In this document: one piece after another, positions 1-7,821 of the stretch
Layout: every line of letters begins with the position of its first letter
How positions within the stretch are numbered: the first letter of the stretch is position 1
From: Candidatus Heimdallarchaeota archaeon
GTDB lineage: Archaea > Asgardarchaeota > Heimdallarchaeia > JABLTI01
DNA: 64,000 bases
Direction: 5' to 3'
Assembly (NCBI GenBank): GCA_019058275.1
Contig: JAHLVW010000062.1
Span: forward strand, 62,001-126,000
Made by a program: the position numbers and the translations under genes
The notes under the pieces: generated by a model
What the model saw: the letters and a program-made list of their open reading frames with translations, nothing else
The model's database searches: none
Told to the model about the DNA's origin: nothing

Positions 1-329
1 AATTTGCAACCTAATTTATTAGTATCTGATTCTATATGGAAAATTTCAGGAACCGGAACCATACTTCTCTCTTTAATAGGTATTCCAGTAGCTTTTTTGA
101 CTACAGAGAATTGTCTCATAAGTTCTGCTTCTTTTTCTAATCGGTAAAATTCGTTTTCAACAGTAACTGGTCTAGTTAAAATTTTCATTACATACCTTTT
201 TCCTTCAACTTCAAAACTGTATAGAGTATTTACAGCCAATTTAGTGAGCAATTGTAATTTCATTATTTTATCTGTTTCAAAAATTTCCACAAGAATTGAT
301 TTAATGCTATTTGAAGTTAATTCAGTCAC
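1..329 (-). CDS. Phosphotransferase-like protein, N-terminal part (runs off window)
   Basis: This reading frame is not in the ORF track because it leaves the window at base 1. The visible 109 residues begin VTELTSNSIKSILVE and include YSFEVEGKRYVMKIL followed by FYRLEKEAELMRQF and VPVPEIFHIES. That order (beta hairpin with VMK lysine, helix with Glu, then a VPVPE turn) is typical of the N-lobe of aminoglycoside phosphotransferase/choline-kinase-like enzymes. The catalytic lobe lies outside, so the substrate is unknown. I chose GTG at 329; a second in-frame GTG lies at 338. The gene is divergent from the isomerase gene at 453, with about 120 bases between them. The family call is inference from an incomplete protein. 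Confidence 0.55.
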   Translation of the reverse strand, partial: MTELTSNSIKSILVEIFETDKIMKLQLLTKLAVNTLYSFEVEGKRYVMKILTRPVTVENEFYRLEKEAELMRQFSVVKKATGIPIKERSMVPVPEIFHIESDTNKLGCK

Positions 330-452
330 TGTTTCCACCAGTTATCATTCGCGAAAATTATTTTGCTTATGAATTTCAGAGTTTATATTGAAACCTTTTA
401 AAATAAAAAATAATTCTAGAATCTGTAATAAGAAGCTTTTGAGGATTACAAA

Positions 453-1271
453 TTGAAACTGGGCATTTCGTTTACAATGGGGTTTAAGGGAATTAACACA
501 ATTTCAGATTTCCTAGCATTTGCTTATAAAAAAGAATTAGCTGGTGTAGAACTTGTCGCAGAACCACCATTTTGTTTCATTGACAACATGAATGATAAAG
601 ATGTTCAAGATATTAAAAAGCAAGCAGCTAATTTTGGTTTGGAACTCTCTCTTCATGCAACATTCTCAGATGTAAATATCTCAGCTTATAATCCAAATGT
701 AAGAAATTACTTTCTCAATTTAATGAAGCAAAATATTGATTTTAGTCAAAAAATTGGTTCTGAAATTGTTACAATACATCCTGGAGAGCTTAGTGCAGCA
801 GGAGCTTCATTTCCTGATGATGTAAAACGTTTGAATTTTGAATCATTTCAGTTTCTAGCAAAATATGCTGAAAAAAAGTTTGTAAAGATTGGTTATGAAA
901 ATATGCCTATAATGACTTGGAGTCAAATGGAAGAAAGCTATACACCAATATTGATACAATCGATAGTTGACAAAATTAACTCTAAATCATTAGGAATAAC
1001 TTGGGATGTAGGGCATTCAAAAACAACAGAATTCAGTATGGAGGGTTTTGCTAACTCATTTAAGGGTAATTTAGTTCATGTTCATATCCATGATAATACT
1101 GGACCAGGTAAAGGCTGGGTTGATAAACATCTCGAGATAGGTAAAGGAACAATTGATTGGTCGAATCTATTGGGTTTGATAAAAAAACTCGATTATCGTG
1201 GTGTATTAATAATGGAATTAGATAATTGCTCCAAAATTGAGAACTCTTTAGAGTACTTGAAAAATTTGTAA
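453..1271 (+). CDS. Sugar phosphate isomerase/epimerase-like TIM-barrel protein
   Basis: The 272-residue protein fits the xylose-isomerase-like TIM barrel family (Pfam AP_endonuc_2), which includes sugar epimerases, isomerases and endonuclease IV. Likely metal-binding strand ends are visible: LSLHATFSD near residue 67, IVTIHPGELS near 107, IGYENMP near 148, ITWDVGHS near 183, VHVHIHDN near 211 and VLIMELDN near 251. Those His, Glu and Asp residues are the usual divalent metal ligands. The start is TTG, supported by GAGG about 8 bases upstream. The gene stands alone, convergent with the DtxR-like gene. The fold is clear; whether it acts on a sugar phosphate or on DNA cannot be decided here, although the length and sequence look more like an isomerase. 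Confidence 0.75.
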   Translation: MKLGISFTMGFKGINTISDFLAFAYKKELAGVELVAEPPFCFIDNMNDKDVQDIKKQAANFGLELSLHATFSDVNISAYNPNVRNYFLNLMKQNIDFSQKIGSEIVTIHPGELSAAGASFPDDVKRLNFESFQFLAKYAEKKFVKIGYENMPIMTWSQMEESYTPILIQSIVDKINSKSLGITWDVGHSKTTEFSMEGFANSFKGNLVHVHIHDNTGPGKGWVDKHLEIGKGTIDWSNLLGLIKKLDYRGVLIMELDNCSKIENSLEYLKNL

Positions 1272-1292
1272 CAAAAAATACTTGGGTTTGAT

Positions 1293-1739
1293 CTATCCTT
1301 TTTTGATAAATTCATTAAACCTTTTAAGAATATCCTCTTGGTTGTTTTCTTGTAAGAATTTAGTAAATAGCTTAATTTTTTCAACAGTATCTTTCGATAA
1401 ATCATGTTCCATTATACAACAATCATGATTGGCATCTTCTTCGTTTACACCTATTAATTTTAAGAATTGATTTATCATCTCATGTCTTTCTTTAACATCT
1501 AATGCTATTTTGGAACCCTCTTCTGTCAAAGTAATAGTACTATATTTTTCATAATATACCAAATTGTTGCTTTTTAGTTTAATAATCATCTCAGTAACAC
1601 TTGCTTTGCTAACACCAAGGGATTTAGCTATTTCTGTCACTTGAGCAAATCCTTTATTCTCACTAAGAACAAGAATACTTTCTAAATAATCTTCGATAGT
1701 TGATGTAATTGTTAGAACAGAATCTGTTTTCATACTCAA
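1293..1739 (-). CDS. DtxR/MntR-family metal-dependent transcriptional regulator
   Basis: The 148-residue protein has the two-domain core of metal-responsive DtxR/MntR repressors. Residues 10-70 form a winged helix (TIEDYLESILVLSENKG, then VTEIAKSLGVSKASVTEMIIKL), and residues 70-148 form the helical dimer domain. The segment HDCCIMEHDLS near residues 105-115 matches the metal-binding Cys/Asp-x-x-Glu-His motif. There is no C-terminal SH3/FeoA domain, so it is the short MntR-like form. Family members sense Fe2+ or Mn2+ and repress uptake genes; no metal transporter is visible nearby, so the target is unknown. It is convergent with the isomerase gene and has a possible operator directly upstream of its start. 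Confidence 0.88.
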   Translation of the reverse strand: MSMKTDSVLTITSTIEDYLESILVLSENKGFAQVTEIAKSLGVSKASVTEMIIKLKSNNLVYYEKYSTITLTEEGSKIALDVKERHEMINQFLKLIGVNEEDANHDCCIMEHDLSKDTVEKIKLFTKFLQENNQEDILKRFNEFIKKG

Positions 1740-1740
1740 T

Positions 1741-1756
1741 ACTAGCTCGCCTAACT
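1741..1756. promoter_or_regulatory. Possible DtxR-type operator
   Basis: Directly upstream of the DtxR-like start codon the sequence reads AGTTAGGCGAGCTAGT on the minus strand. The TTAGGC core with a partly mirrored GCTAG half resembles the TTAGG...CTAA half-sites bound by DtxR/IdeR-type proteins. The dyad is imperfect, so autoregulation is only a suggestion. Confidence 0.25.
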
Positions 1757-1951
1757 GAAATAGATATATGTAGATTATTGTTCTTTTTATCTATATAATT
1801 AATGGATTATATGCTTAAGTGAAAGTGATATTTCAAATAAAAGCAATATGCTAGTATGCAAATAAGTAATAATTTTCATAGGAAAATTTATCTTTATATG
1901 GAATTTTTCTTATCATGAAAGCAATGGAATTTTCATATTAACACAATAATT

Positions 1952-2896
1952 GTGTGGTATGTAGTTTTGAAAGAAGATCTAAAGTGGTTAGTAAAAGAAT
2001 CTAAAAATAAGAATTCAAAGAAGGTTAAAACATTGCAAAAGGATAAAGAAATCAAGATAAAGAAAGTTGGTATTTTAAAATTAGGCAATATTGCTTCTTC
2101 TGTTCTCCTGGAAATGTTATTGGATGAACGTGCAGATCGTCTAGACATTGATATAAAGACAGTATCTTCAGGAGCAAAACTGATTTCGGAATCAATTGAT
2201 GCTGCTTATAAGATATTCTCAAAGCTTAATTTTGACTTAATTATTGTTGCTACTCCTAATGCTTCGCTTAAGGCTCCTTTAAAAATTATTAATAAAATAA
2301 TTGATCAGAAATTACCTCTAATTGTATTAACAGACGTAATGAAGAAAGAAGTAAGAGAAGAACTTGTTGAGAAAAATGTTGGTTACTTAATAATAAAATC
2401 TGATGCAATGATTGGTGCTAGAAGAGAGTTTCTGGATCCTATTGAAATGGCGCTCTTTAACTCTGATCTAATCAAGGTCTTATCAATAGGTGGGGTGTTT
2501 AATCTTATCTATAAGAAAATCGACATGGTTTTAGAACAGCTAATTGCTGATAAGAAAGTAAAATTCCCACAAAAAATTGTTACTTCTAGAAAAGCTGTAA
2601 AATTTGCTGGATTCTCGAATCCCTATGCTGAAGCTAAAGCTCGAGCAGCACTAGAAATCGCTGAAAACGTAGCAAAAGTAAATACAGAAGGTTGTTTCAA
2701 AATCAATGAGCGATTTGAATATATTCCACAAGTCGCAATGGGTCATGAAATGATGAGAATTGCTGCAAAACTTGCAGATGAAGCTAGAGAAATAGAGAAA
2801 TCATTGAATCAAGTAAGAAGATGTCCACATGGTTATGAAGGGGAAATCCAAGATAAACGTACTTTAACTGAAAAACCAGATTCTGGTTACGAATAA
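1952..2896 (+). CDS. mtd: F420-dependent methylenetetrahydromethanopterin dehydrogenase
   Basis: Mtd reversibly oxidises methylene-H4MPT to methenyl-H4MPT with coenzyme F420 in the archaeal C1 pathway. The family N-terminal strand appears as KVGILKLGNIASSVLLEMLLDERADR, followed by IDIKTVSSGAKL, the central DLIIVATPNAS and TDVMKKEVREELVEKNVGYLIIKSDAMIGARREFLDP, and a helical end with NPYAEAKARAALEIAENVAKVNTEG. The GTG start used in the track adds a basic tail of about 35 residues before the family start. An in-frame TTG at 2033, with AAGGTT about 8 bases upstream, would give 287 residues, closer to the usual 270-285, and I prefer it. The partner enzyme Ftr is encoded at 54.3 kb. A TATA-like tttatatgg lies near 1892. 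Confidence 0.92.
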   Translation: MWYVVLKEDLKWLVKESKNKNSKKVKTLQKDKEIKIKKVGILKLGNIASSVLLEMLLDERADRLDIDIKTVSSGAKLISESIDAAYKIFSKLNFDLIIVATPNASLKAPLKIINKIIDQKLPLIVLTDVMKKEVREELVEKNVGYLIIKSDAMIGARREFLDPIEMALFNSDLIKVLSIGGVFNLIYKKIDMVLEQLIADKKVKFPQKIVTSRKAVKFAGFSNPYAEAKARAALEIAENVAKVNTEGCFKINERFEYIPQVAMGHEMMRIAAKLADEAREIEKSLNQVRRCPHGYEGEIQDKRTLTEKPDSGYE

Positions 2897-2913
2897 AGAG
2901 ATGATTAAAAGAA

Positions 2914-3570
2914 ATGCCATTATTGCTTGATGAATTATTTACCTGCCCAAATTGTAGTGTAGTTTTCCAATCAAAAATAGTTGGAAGTTATGACACATTT
3001 GGTAAAAATTATAGTGATTTGTATATTGCAAGCCAAGAGGATCCACAACCAGTTTTACATTTAATTAATATATGCCCAAAATGTGGCTTTGCAGCTTACT
3101 CTCTTGACTTTCGATTTTTTGACATAAGTTTAGATTTAGTTAAAGAATCGATAAAGAAAACAGAGGATTATACTGGCAGAAAAGCAACAGAATTTAATGT
3201 TGGTGATGGATATCTGCTGATAGCTGAGTATTTAGTTAATAAATCCTTAGAGCAAAGAACATCATCTCGGTTACAAGCATGTTATGCTTATAGAGAGCTC
3301 AAAGACAAGAATCTAGACAAAACTAGAAAATTAGTTCTAAAATCAATTGAGGAAATACTACACAGTAAAACATTCAATCAGAATCCTGAAGAGGTTTATC
3401 TTTACCTAGCTGGTGAGATAAATCGCTTGTTAGGTAATAATTTGGAATCATTAGAGTATTTTGAGTTAGCATTGAATAAAGCAACAAAGAATTCTGTAGT
3501 TTCTAAGCTTACACAACATCAATTAACAAGACCTCGCGAAGAAATTCCAAAAGATATCGTTAGACCATAA
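2914..3570 (+). CDS. DUF2225-like zinc-ribbon/helical-repeat protein
   Basis: The 218-residue protein opens with a rubredoxin-like knuckle pair: CPNC at residues 11-14 and CPKCGFAAY at about 54-62. This spacing and the CGFAA ending are features of DUF2225, a family of unknown role. The rest is a TPR-like helical array (YAYRELKDKNLDKTRKLVLKSIEE, then YLYLAGEINRLLGNNLESLEYFELAL). The C-terminal tail is Pro/Arg-rich. It starts 17 bases after mtd on the same strand, so the two may be cotranscribed, though no functional link is known. Confidence 0.65.
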   Translation: MPLLLDELFTCPNCSVVFQSKIVGSYDTFGKNYSDLYIASQEDPQPVLHLINICPKCGFAAYSLDFRFFDISLDLVKESIKKTEDYTGRKATEFNVGDGYLLIAEYLVNKSLEQRTSSRLQACYAYRELKDKNLDKTRKLVLKSIEEILHSKTFNQNPEEVYLYLAGEINRLLGNNLESLEYFELALNKATKNSVVSKLTQHQLTRPREEIPKDIVRP

Positions 3571-3708
3571 TTTTCGATAAAATTTGTTTGATACCTTGCA
3601 TTTATTCCTATTAAATAATACTTAAAAGCAATAAAACAATGAAATTTCTGAAAAATCAAGAAAGATTTCACAAATTTCGTGCATATGGAAATTATCTGAG
3701 GATAACAA

Positions 3709-4332
3709 ATGAATGCAATTACAGGTGAGAATATGAGTGTAGCAGATGAAGAAGCATTTTTCAAAATCATAATAGTTGGTGATGGCGCTGTAGGTAAAAC
3801 AAGCATTTGCAATCATATTACAACAAAAGAATTCTTTTCGGATTATCGTTTAACAGTTGGCTGTGATTTCTTCATAAAGAAATTTTATGTAAATAATGTA
3901 AGTGTCACATTACAAATGTTCGATGTTGGAGGACAAGATCATTTTGCTCGTATGAGATCAGCATTTGCTGGTGGAGCAAAAGGTATCTTTCTAGCTTTTG
4001 ATATAACCAGACGAGATAGCTTATTTAATTTAGTTGATTGGTTAGAATCAGTTAAAGATGAATTGGATCCCCGAGCACCAAAAGTACTAGTTGCTACAAA
4101 ATCTGACTTAAACAAAGAAGCTGAAATTTGGAAAGATGATATTGATGGCTTTAAAGAGAAGCTAAAAGTTGATGCTTATTTTGACACTTCCTCATACACT
4201 GGCGATGGTGTTAAAGAAGCATTTGAAGCAATGGCTCTACTACTTATCTCAAAGTATGATGAAGTAGAATATACAAGATCTGCTCAGAAAATGAAATTTC
4301 TTGAAGGATTTTATCCTGGGTTTAAAGCTTGA
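3709..4332 (+). CDS. Ras-superfamily small GTPase with variant G3 and G4 motifs
   Basis: The 207-residue protein is a single G domain of the Ras/Rab kind found in many copies in Asgard archaea. G1 is GDGAVGKTS (residues 24-32), the switch I Thr is T49 in TVG, G3 is DVGGQ (72-76) instead of DTAGQ, G4 is TKSD (130-133) instead of NKxD, and G5 is probably TSS. The G3 glutamine is kept, so intrinsic or GAP-stimulated hydrolysis is plausible. There is no C-terminal Cys motif, so lipid attachment by prenylation is not expected. ATG at 3709 is supported by GAGG 8 bases upstream; an internal ATG lies at 3733. It stands alone. Family assignment is firm; its cellular role is unknown. Confidence 0.9.
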   Translation: MNAITGENMSVADEEAFFKIIIVGDGAVGKTSICNHITTKEFFSDYRLTVGCDFFIKKFYVNNVSVTLQMFDVGGQDHFARMRSAFAGGAKGIFLAFDITRRDSLFNLVDWLESVKDELDPRAPKVLVATKSDLNKEAEIWKDDIDGFKEKLKVDAYFDTSSYTGDGVKEAFEAMALLLISKYDEVEYTRSAQKMKFLEGFYPGFKA

Positions 4333-4437
4333 TAGAAAATTCATAAGGAATTTTTCAAGTGAAAAGTTCTTTTTCTTTAGATTTGTAAATTAGAGAAAAA
4401 ATAAAATCAAAGTAGATTTTGGACATCTACTTTTCAT

Positions 4438-5115
4438 TTAATACCCAACATAACTACCGCATTTTGGACAGTACGTTGTTTGTTTATCTATCTCTTCACC
4501 GCAGGTAGAACAAATTGATGACCCTTTAGTTTTTCTTTTATCATCATCTACGATTTCTACTTTTACATCATGCATTTTACCTTGTTTTTTGGCTTTGCGA
4601 ATTGTTTCACTGCTTTTTGCTTGTTGCTGTTTCATTCCTCGTTTATAACGCATTTCAGGGCATTCATTCACAAGTTTTTTCCAGTTACCAAAAGTTATTC
4701 GATACATAACATTAGTTAGGAGACGCCATTCTTCAATAAAGATAAATATTGGAAAAATCAAACCCAGTGAAATTACCAGAAGTAGCCAATTTACAAATGC
4801 TACAATAAACCCGAAATAGACATAGTACATGCTACCGAAATCTCTCCACACTTCATCTTTGTCATGGATTGCACCGTAGAGAAGAGCAGAATTAAAGTAA
4901 ACCCATAAGTATAGTGTTTTTGCTGGTCGACCTCGTCCGAAATATACTACTACGTAGTAGGGGAATAGGACTATATGTGCTGGGAGAGTTATTAAACTAA
5001 ATATAAATGCAACAAGTGGTGCATAGGTAAAATAAGCAAAAACGACTCTTCTAGGTAAACATACTGTTCGTAAAAATGGTAAATTAAGATCGTATCTTTC
5101 ACTTACTTCAGACAT
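4438..5115 (-). CDS. Polytopic membrane protein with C-terminal zinc ribbon
   Basis: The 225-residue protein has about three to four membrane segments in its first 140 residues (VFAYFTYAPLVAFIFSLITLPAHIVLFPYYVVVYF, TLYLWVYFNSALLYG, YFGFIVAFVNWLLLVISLGLIFPIFIF). A basic linker with KKQGK follows, and the end is a treble-clef ribbon, CSTCGEEIDKQTTYCPKCGSY, near residues 202-223. The positive-inside rule places the ribbon in the cytoplasm. I do not recognise the family. Membrane proteins with a terminal zinc ribbon are common in archaea, often of unknown use. It is convergent with the GTPase gene and upstream of the HEAT-repeat gene, which also lies on the minus strand. Confidence 0.6.
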   Translation of the reverse strand: MSEVSERYDLNLPFLRTVCLPRRVVFAYFTYAPLVAFIFSLITLPAHIVLFPYYVVVYFGRGRPAKTLYLWVYFNSALLYGAIHDKDEVWRDFGSMYYVYFGFIVAFVNWLLLVISLGLIFPIFIFIEEWRLLTNVMYRITFGNWKKLVNECPEMRYKRGMKQQQAKSSETIRKAKKQGKMHDVKVEIVDDDKRKTKGSSICSTCGEEIDKQTTYCPKCGSYVGY

Positions 5116-5177
5116 TTTTCATCACAACTCTTTTTTGAACTTTATCTTATAAAATAGTTTGTAAATAAAGAATAATG

Positions 5178-7571
5178 CTAGTCATTCTGTTGTTCTGTCA
5201 TTATCCTTTTTATAATCCAATCTGGTGATTGATAAATTTTCTTGGATATTTTTTCAAGTTGAGAACTTTCTATTTTTTTTAATATTTTAGCAATTTCTCT
5301 CGCTCGAGTAAAATCAACAACGTCAAATAATCCTATTAGTTCGTTAATAGCAAACTGATCATTTGTTTTAGCTAGAATTATTAAAGCATCCTTGTAAAGT
5401 TCTTCATCAACAGGATGTTCAATTAATTCTTTAATTTCTGTCATTGGTATACTTGCGTTTGATATTTTTAATCCTTCAATTACACTTTCGACAATTGAAA
5501 TCTTTCTAAAATGCTCGCCAAGTTCTGATAACCATTCTTCATCAGAATCATCAATATTTTCCGAATCTGGAAAAATCTCTGAAGGATCATATACATTTGA
5601 ACCGTTAAAGAAATCAGTTTGTTCAGGTAGTTCACTATCAAAATTTTGCAAATCTTCACGTAATTCAATAGGTTTTTGAGCTTTGGAATTTAGTCTATTT
5701 ATCCATCGAGGTATATCTCTATCTGGTAGATTCTTGTCTAATAAAGATATGCTCTCACGAACCTTAGGTGTTGCTCCAATTTCCTTTGTATCTCTAATTT
5801 GTCCTTCTATTGGACTGTCAAAGATTTCATCCACTTCCCATCGAGAATCATAGATTTCATCGATTTCTCCTGCAAGCTCCAGAGTTCCTTCTTCAATTGC
5901 TTGGAAAATTATTTTAATGAACAATGAGATTGCTTCTTGTGAATTTAGTTTGCCTAAAGTGATAATTGCTTCTCGTTGCACGTTCATGAATTGCTCATAC
6001 AAAGCTAAGGAAACCAATTTTTCTTCTATTTCAGGTGTGATAACTGATATTTTTTTAATGCTATTTATAGCTTGAAACTTTATCTTTGGATCGTAATCAT
6101 CTAGTGCTTCAAGAAGAATAGGGATTCCTTCTCCTAATCCAATATTTCCTAAAGCATACAGAGCATTCCAATAGTAAATTTCGTTAAAATCAGCATTGAA
6201 CCATTGGAGAAAATCAAGGTCAAACGATTTGTGAAATGTTGTTAAAAGCTCGTTATTAAAATCATCAATAAAATCAATATCTGAATGATAGGAATTATGT
6301 TCCTGATCCAAAGTGCTTCTCTTTTCAAAATCAACTTGTTGATTAATTTTAGATATAATAAACTCAGCTGAAAGTTTGCCACCAATTTGACTAAGACAAC
6401 TTATAAGTTCAAAATCCTGCTCTTGATCTAGATTGCTATTTTTAGCTATTTCAAGTAAATAATCTTCATATTCATCTAAATTGAAATTTCGAATGATCCT
6501 AAGAGCAAGTATAAAATCTTCATTATGGGGATTTAAAGAGCTTTGAACATATGATTTCAGATATTGAAGAATTTGATTATTTGGAAATTTGTTTAGTTTA
6601 TTCCATGAATTAATAATTTGATCCCTTATATCTTTATTGATTGAATATGGATCAATACTAGTGTATAATTCCTCCAAAGCTATTTTCAAAGCATAGATTG
6701 TTTTGATTAAATCAAAGGAAGGTTCTTCTTTACTCATTCCAAGCAATTTATCAATAATATTTTCTAATTCAATTTCCTCAATTAATTCAAGCTCATATGG
6801 GAGAATAACTGAGATGACATTGATTAGTTTTAAAGTAATTGGCTGTAGAAAATCATCATTTGAATCTACAAATAAAGAGGGTTTAATACCCATCCAAACA
6901 AGTTCTCTCGATAGATAAATGCTTCTTGAAAAGGGAGTAATAAAATCAAATTCTTTTCTTTTATAAAGCCATAGTGCTGCTAATGGATTGCCTTTTTGTA
7001 CTAATATCTTTGCAATGGATAATCTTTGTATTTCATTTTTATTTTGGAAAACAAATTTTGTACTTAGTAGTTCAACTATTCTCTTATTTGTCATTAGTCC
7101 TAAGGTATAGTAAGCATCTTCAAATAAAATATCATAATTAGATATTCTTTCAATTACATCGAAGAACTCATCAATATCAAAATAACCCGCCATTAGCAGG
7201 CCTATTCGTCTTTCTTCTGCTATTGGTGATTTTAATAATCTCTCCACATTCCTAAAAATATGGTCCTCATAAGAGCTGAGATTAATATTACGAAAGAGCT
7301 TAATTAATGCAATAGATAAAGAAATGGAATTACCAATTATATGGGCAAGAGAAAGAATGTCTATAATCATATGAAAATCAAGTTTTGAAGAAATATCATC
7401 TAATATTAATTCAATTTCATATGGAGTAAGCTTGAAATAATTGTCAGTAAATATCTTCCAATTTTCTAAATCATAGGATAGGAGATATTTGTTGACAGCT
7501 TTCTTGTAATCTTTCGATGTAAGTGCAAGCATAACTTCACGAGAATATTTGTCCAAACTTTTTTTCACCAT
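5178..7571 (-). CDS. HEAT-repeat scaffold protein
   Basis: The 797-residue protein is an all-helical repeat array with no membrane segment or signal peptide. The clearest HEAT/PBS-lyase-like units lie near residues 470-560: NALYALGNIGLGEGIPILLEALDDYDPKIKFQAINSIKKIS and VQREAIITLGKLNSQEAISLFIKII. Earlier units (EERRIGLLMAGYFD) are weaker. A long acidic, probably unstructured insert runs from about 575 to 690 (SRWEVDEIFDSPIEGQ, EIFPDSENIDDSDEEWL), then helices resume to the end. HEAT arrays act as protein-binding scaffolds; no enzyme domain is seen. It follows the membrane Zn-ribbon gene only by strand (62 bases apart), so coexpression is possible. Confidence 0.7.
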   Translation of the reverse strand: MVKKSLDKYSREVMLALTSKDYKKAVNKYLLSYDLENWKIFTDNYFKLTPYEIELILDDISSKLDFHMIIDILSLAHIIGNSISLSIALIKLFRNINLSSYEDHIFRNVERLLKSPIAEERRIGLLMAGYFDIDEFFDVIERISNYDILFEDAYYTLGLMTNKRIVELLSTKFVFQNKNEIQRLSIAKILVQKGNPLAALWLYKRKEFDFITPFSRSIYLSRELVWMGIKPSLFVDSNDDFLQPITLKLINVISVILPYELELIEEIELENIIDKLLGMSKEEPSFDLIKTIYALKIALEELYTSIDPYSINKDIRDQIINSWNKLNKFPNNQILQYLKSYVQSSLNPHNEDFILALRIIRNFNLDEYEDYLLEIAKNSNLDQEQDFELISCLSQIGGKLSAEFIISKINQQVDFEKRSTLDQEHNSYHSDIDFIDDFNNELLTTFHKSFDLDFLQWFNADFNEIYYWNALYALGNIGLGEGIPILLEALDDYDPKIKFQAINSIKKISVITPEIEEKLVSLALYEQFMNVQREAIITLGKLNSQEAISLFIKIIFQAIEEGTLELAGEIDEIYDSRWEVDEIFDSPIEGQIRDTKEIGATPKVRESISLLDKNLPDRDIPRWINRLNSKAQKPIELREDLQNFDSELPEQTDFFNGSNVYDPSEIFPDSENIDDSDEEWLSELGEHFRKISIVESVIEGLKISNASIPMTEIKELIEHPVDEELYKDALIILAKTNDQFAINELIGLFDVVDFTRAREIAKILKKIESSQLEKISKKIYQSPDWIIKRIMTEQQND

Positions 7572-7821
7572 TAATGCAATGCTAGATTTAACCAGTTATC
7601 TCGCAACGGTCGAAAATGGTTTTAAAATCTTTGGATAGACTAAACATAATTATCGAAGAAAGCAGAAAAGAGCTTCTTATATCGTCTTATATACCTATAA
7701 TTCCAGTAAAAGTTACCTTTATAGAATAAGAGGTCAGATATAATAGTTGACATTCAGTTAATTTGAGAACCAATTCTTATGAAAAAAGAGAAGCAAAAAG
7801 CTCCATTAGAAAAAAACTAGA

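Noticed and set aside
1193-1405. 70-residue minus-strand ORF overlapping two genes
   Set aside because: It covers the ends of the isomerase and DtxR-like genes in another frame and has no family features.
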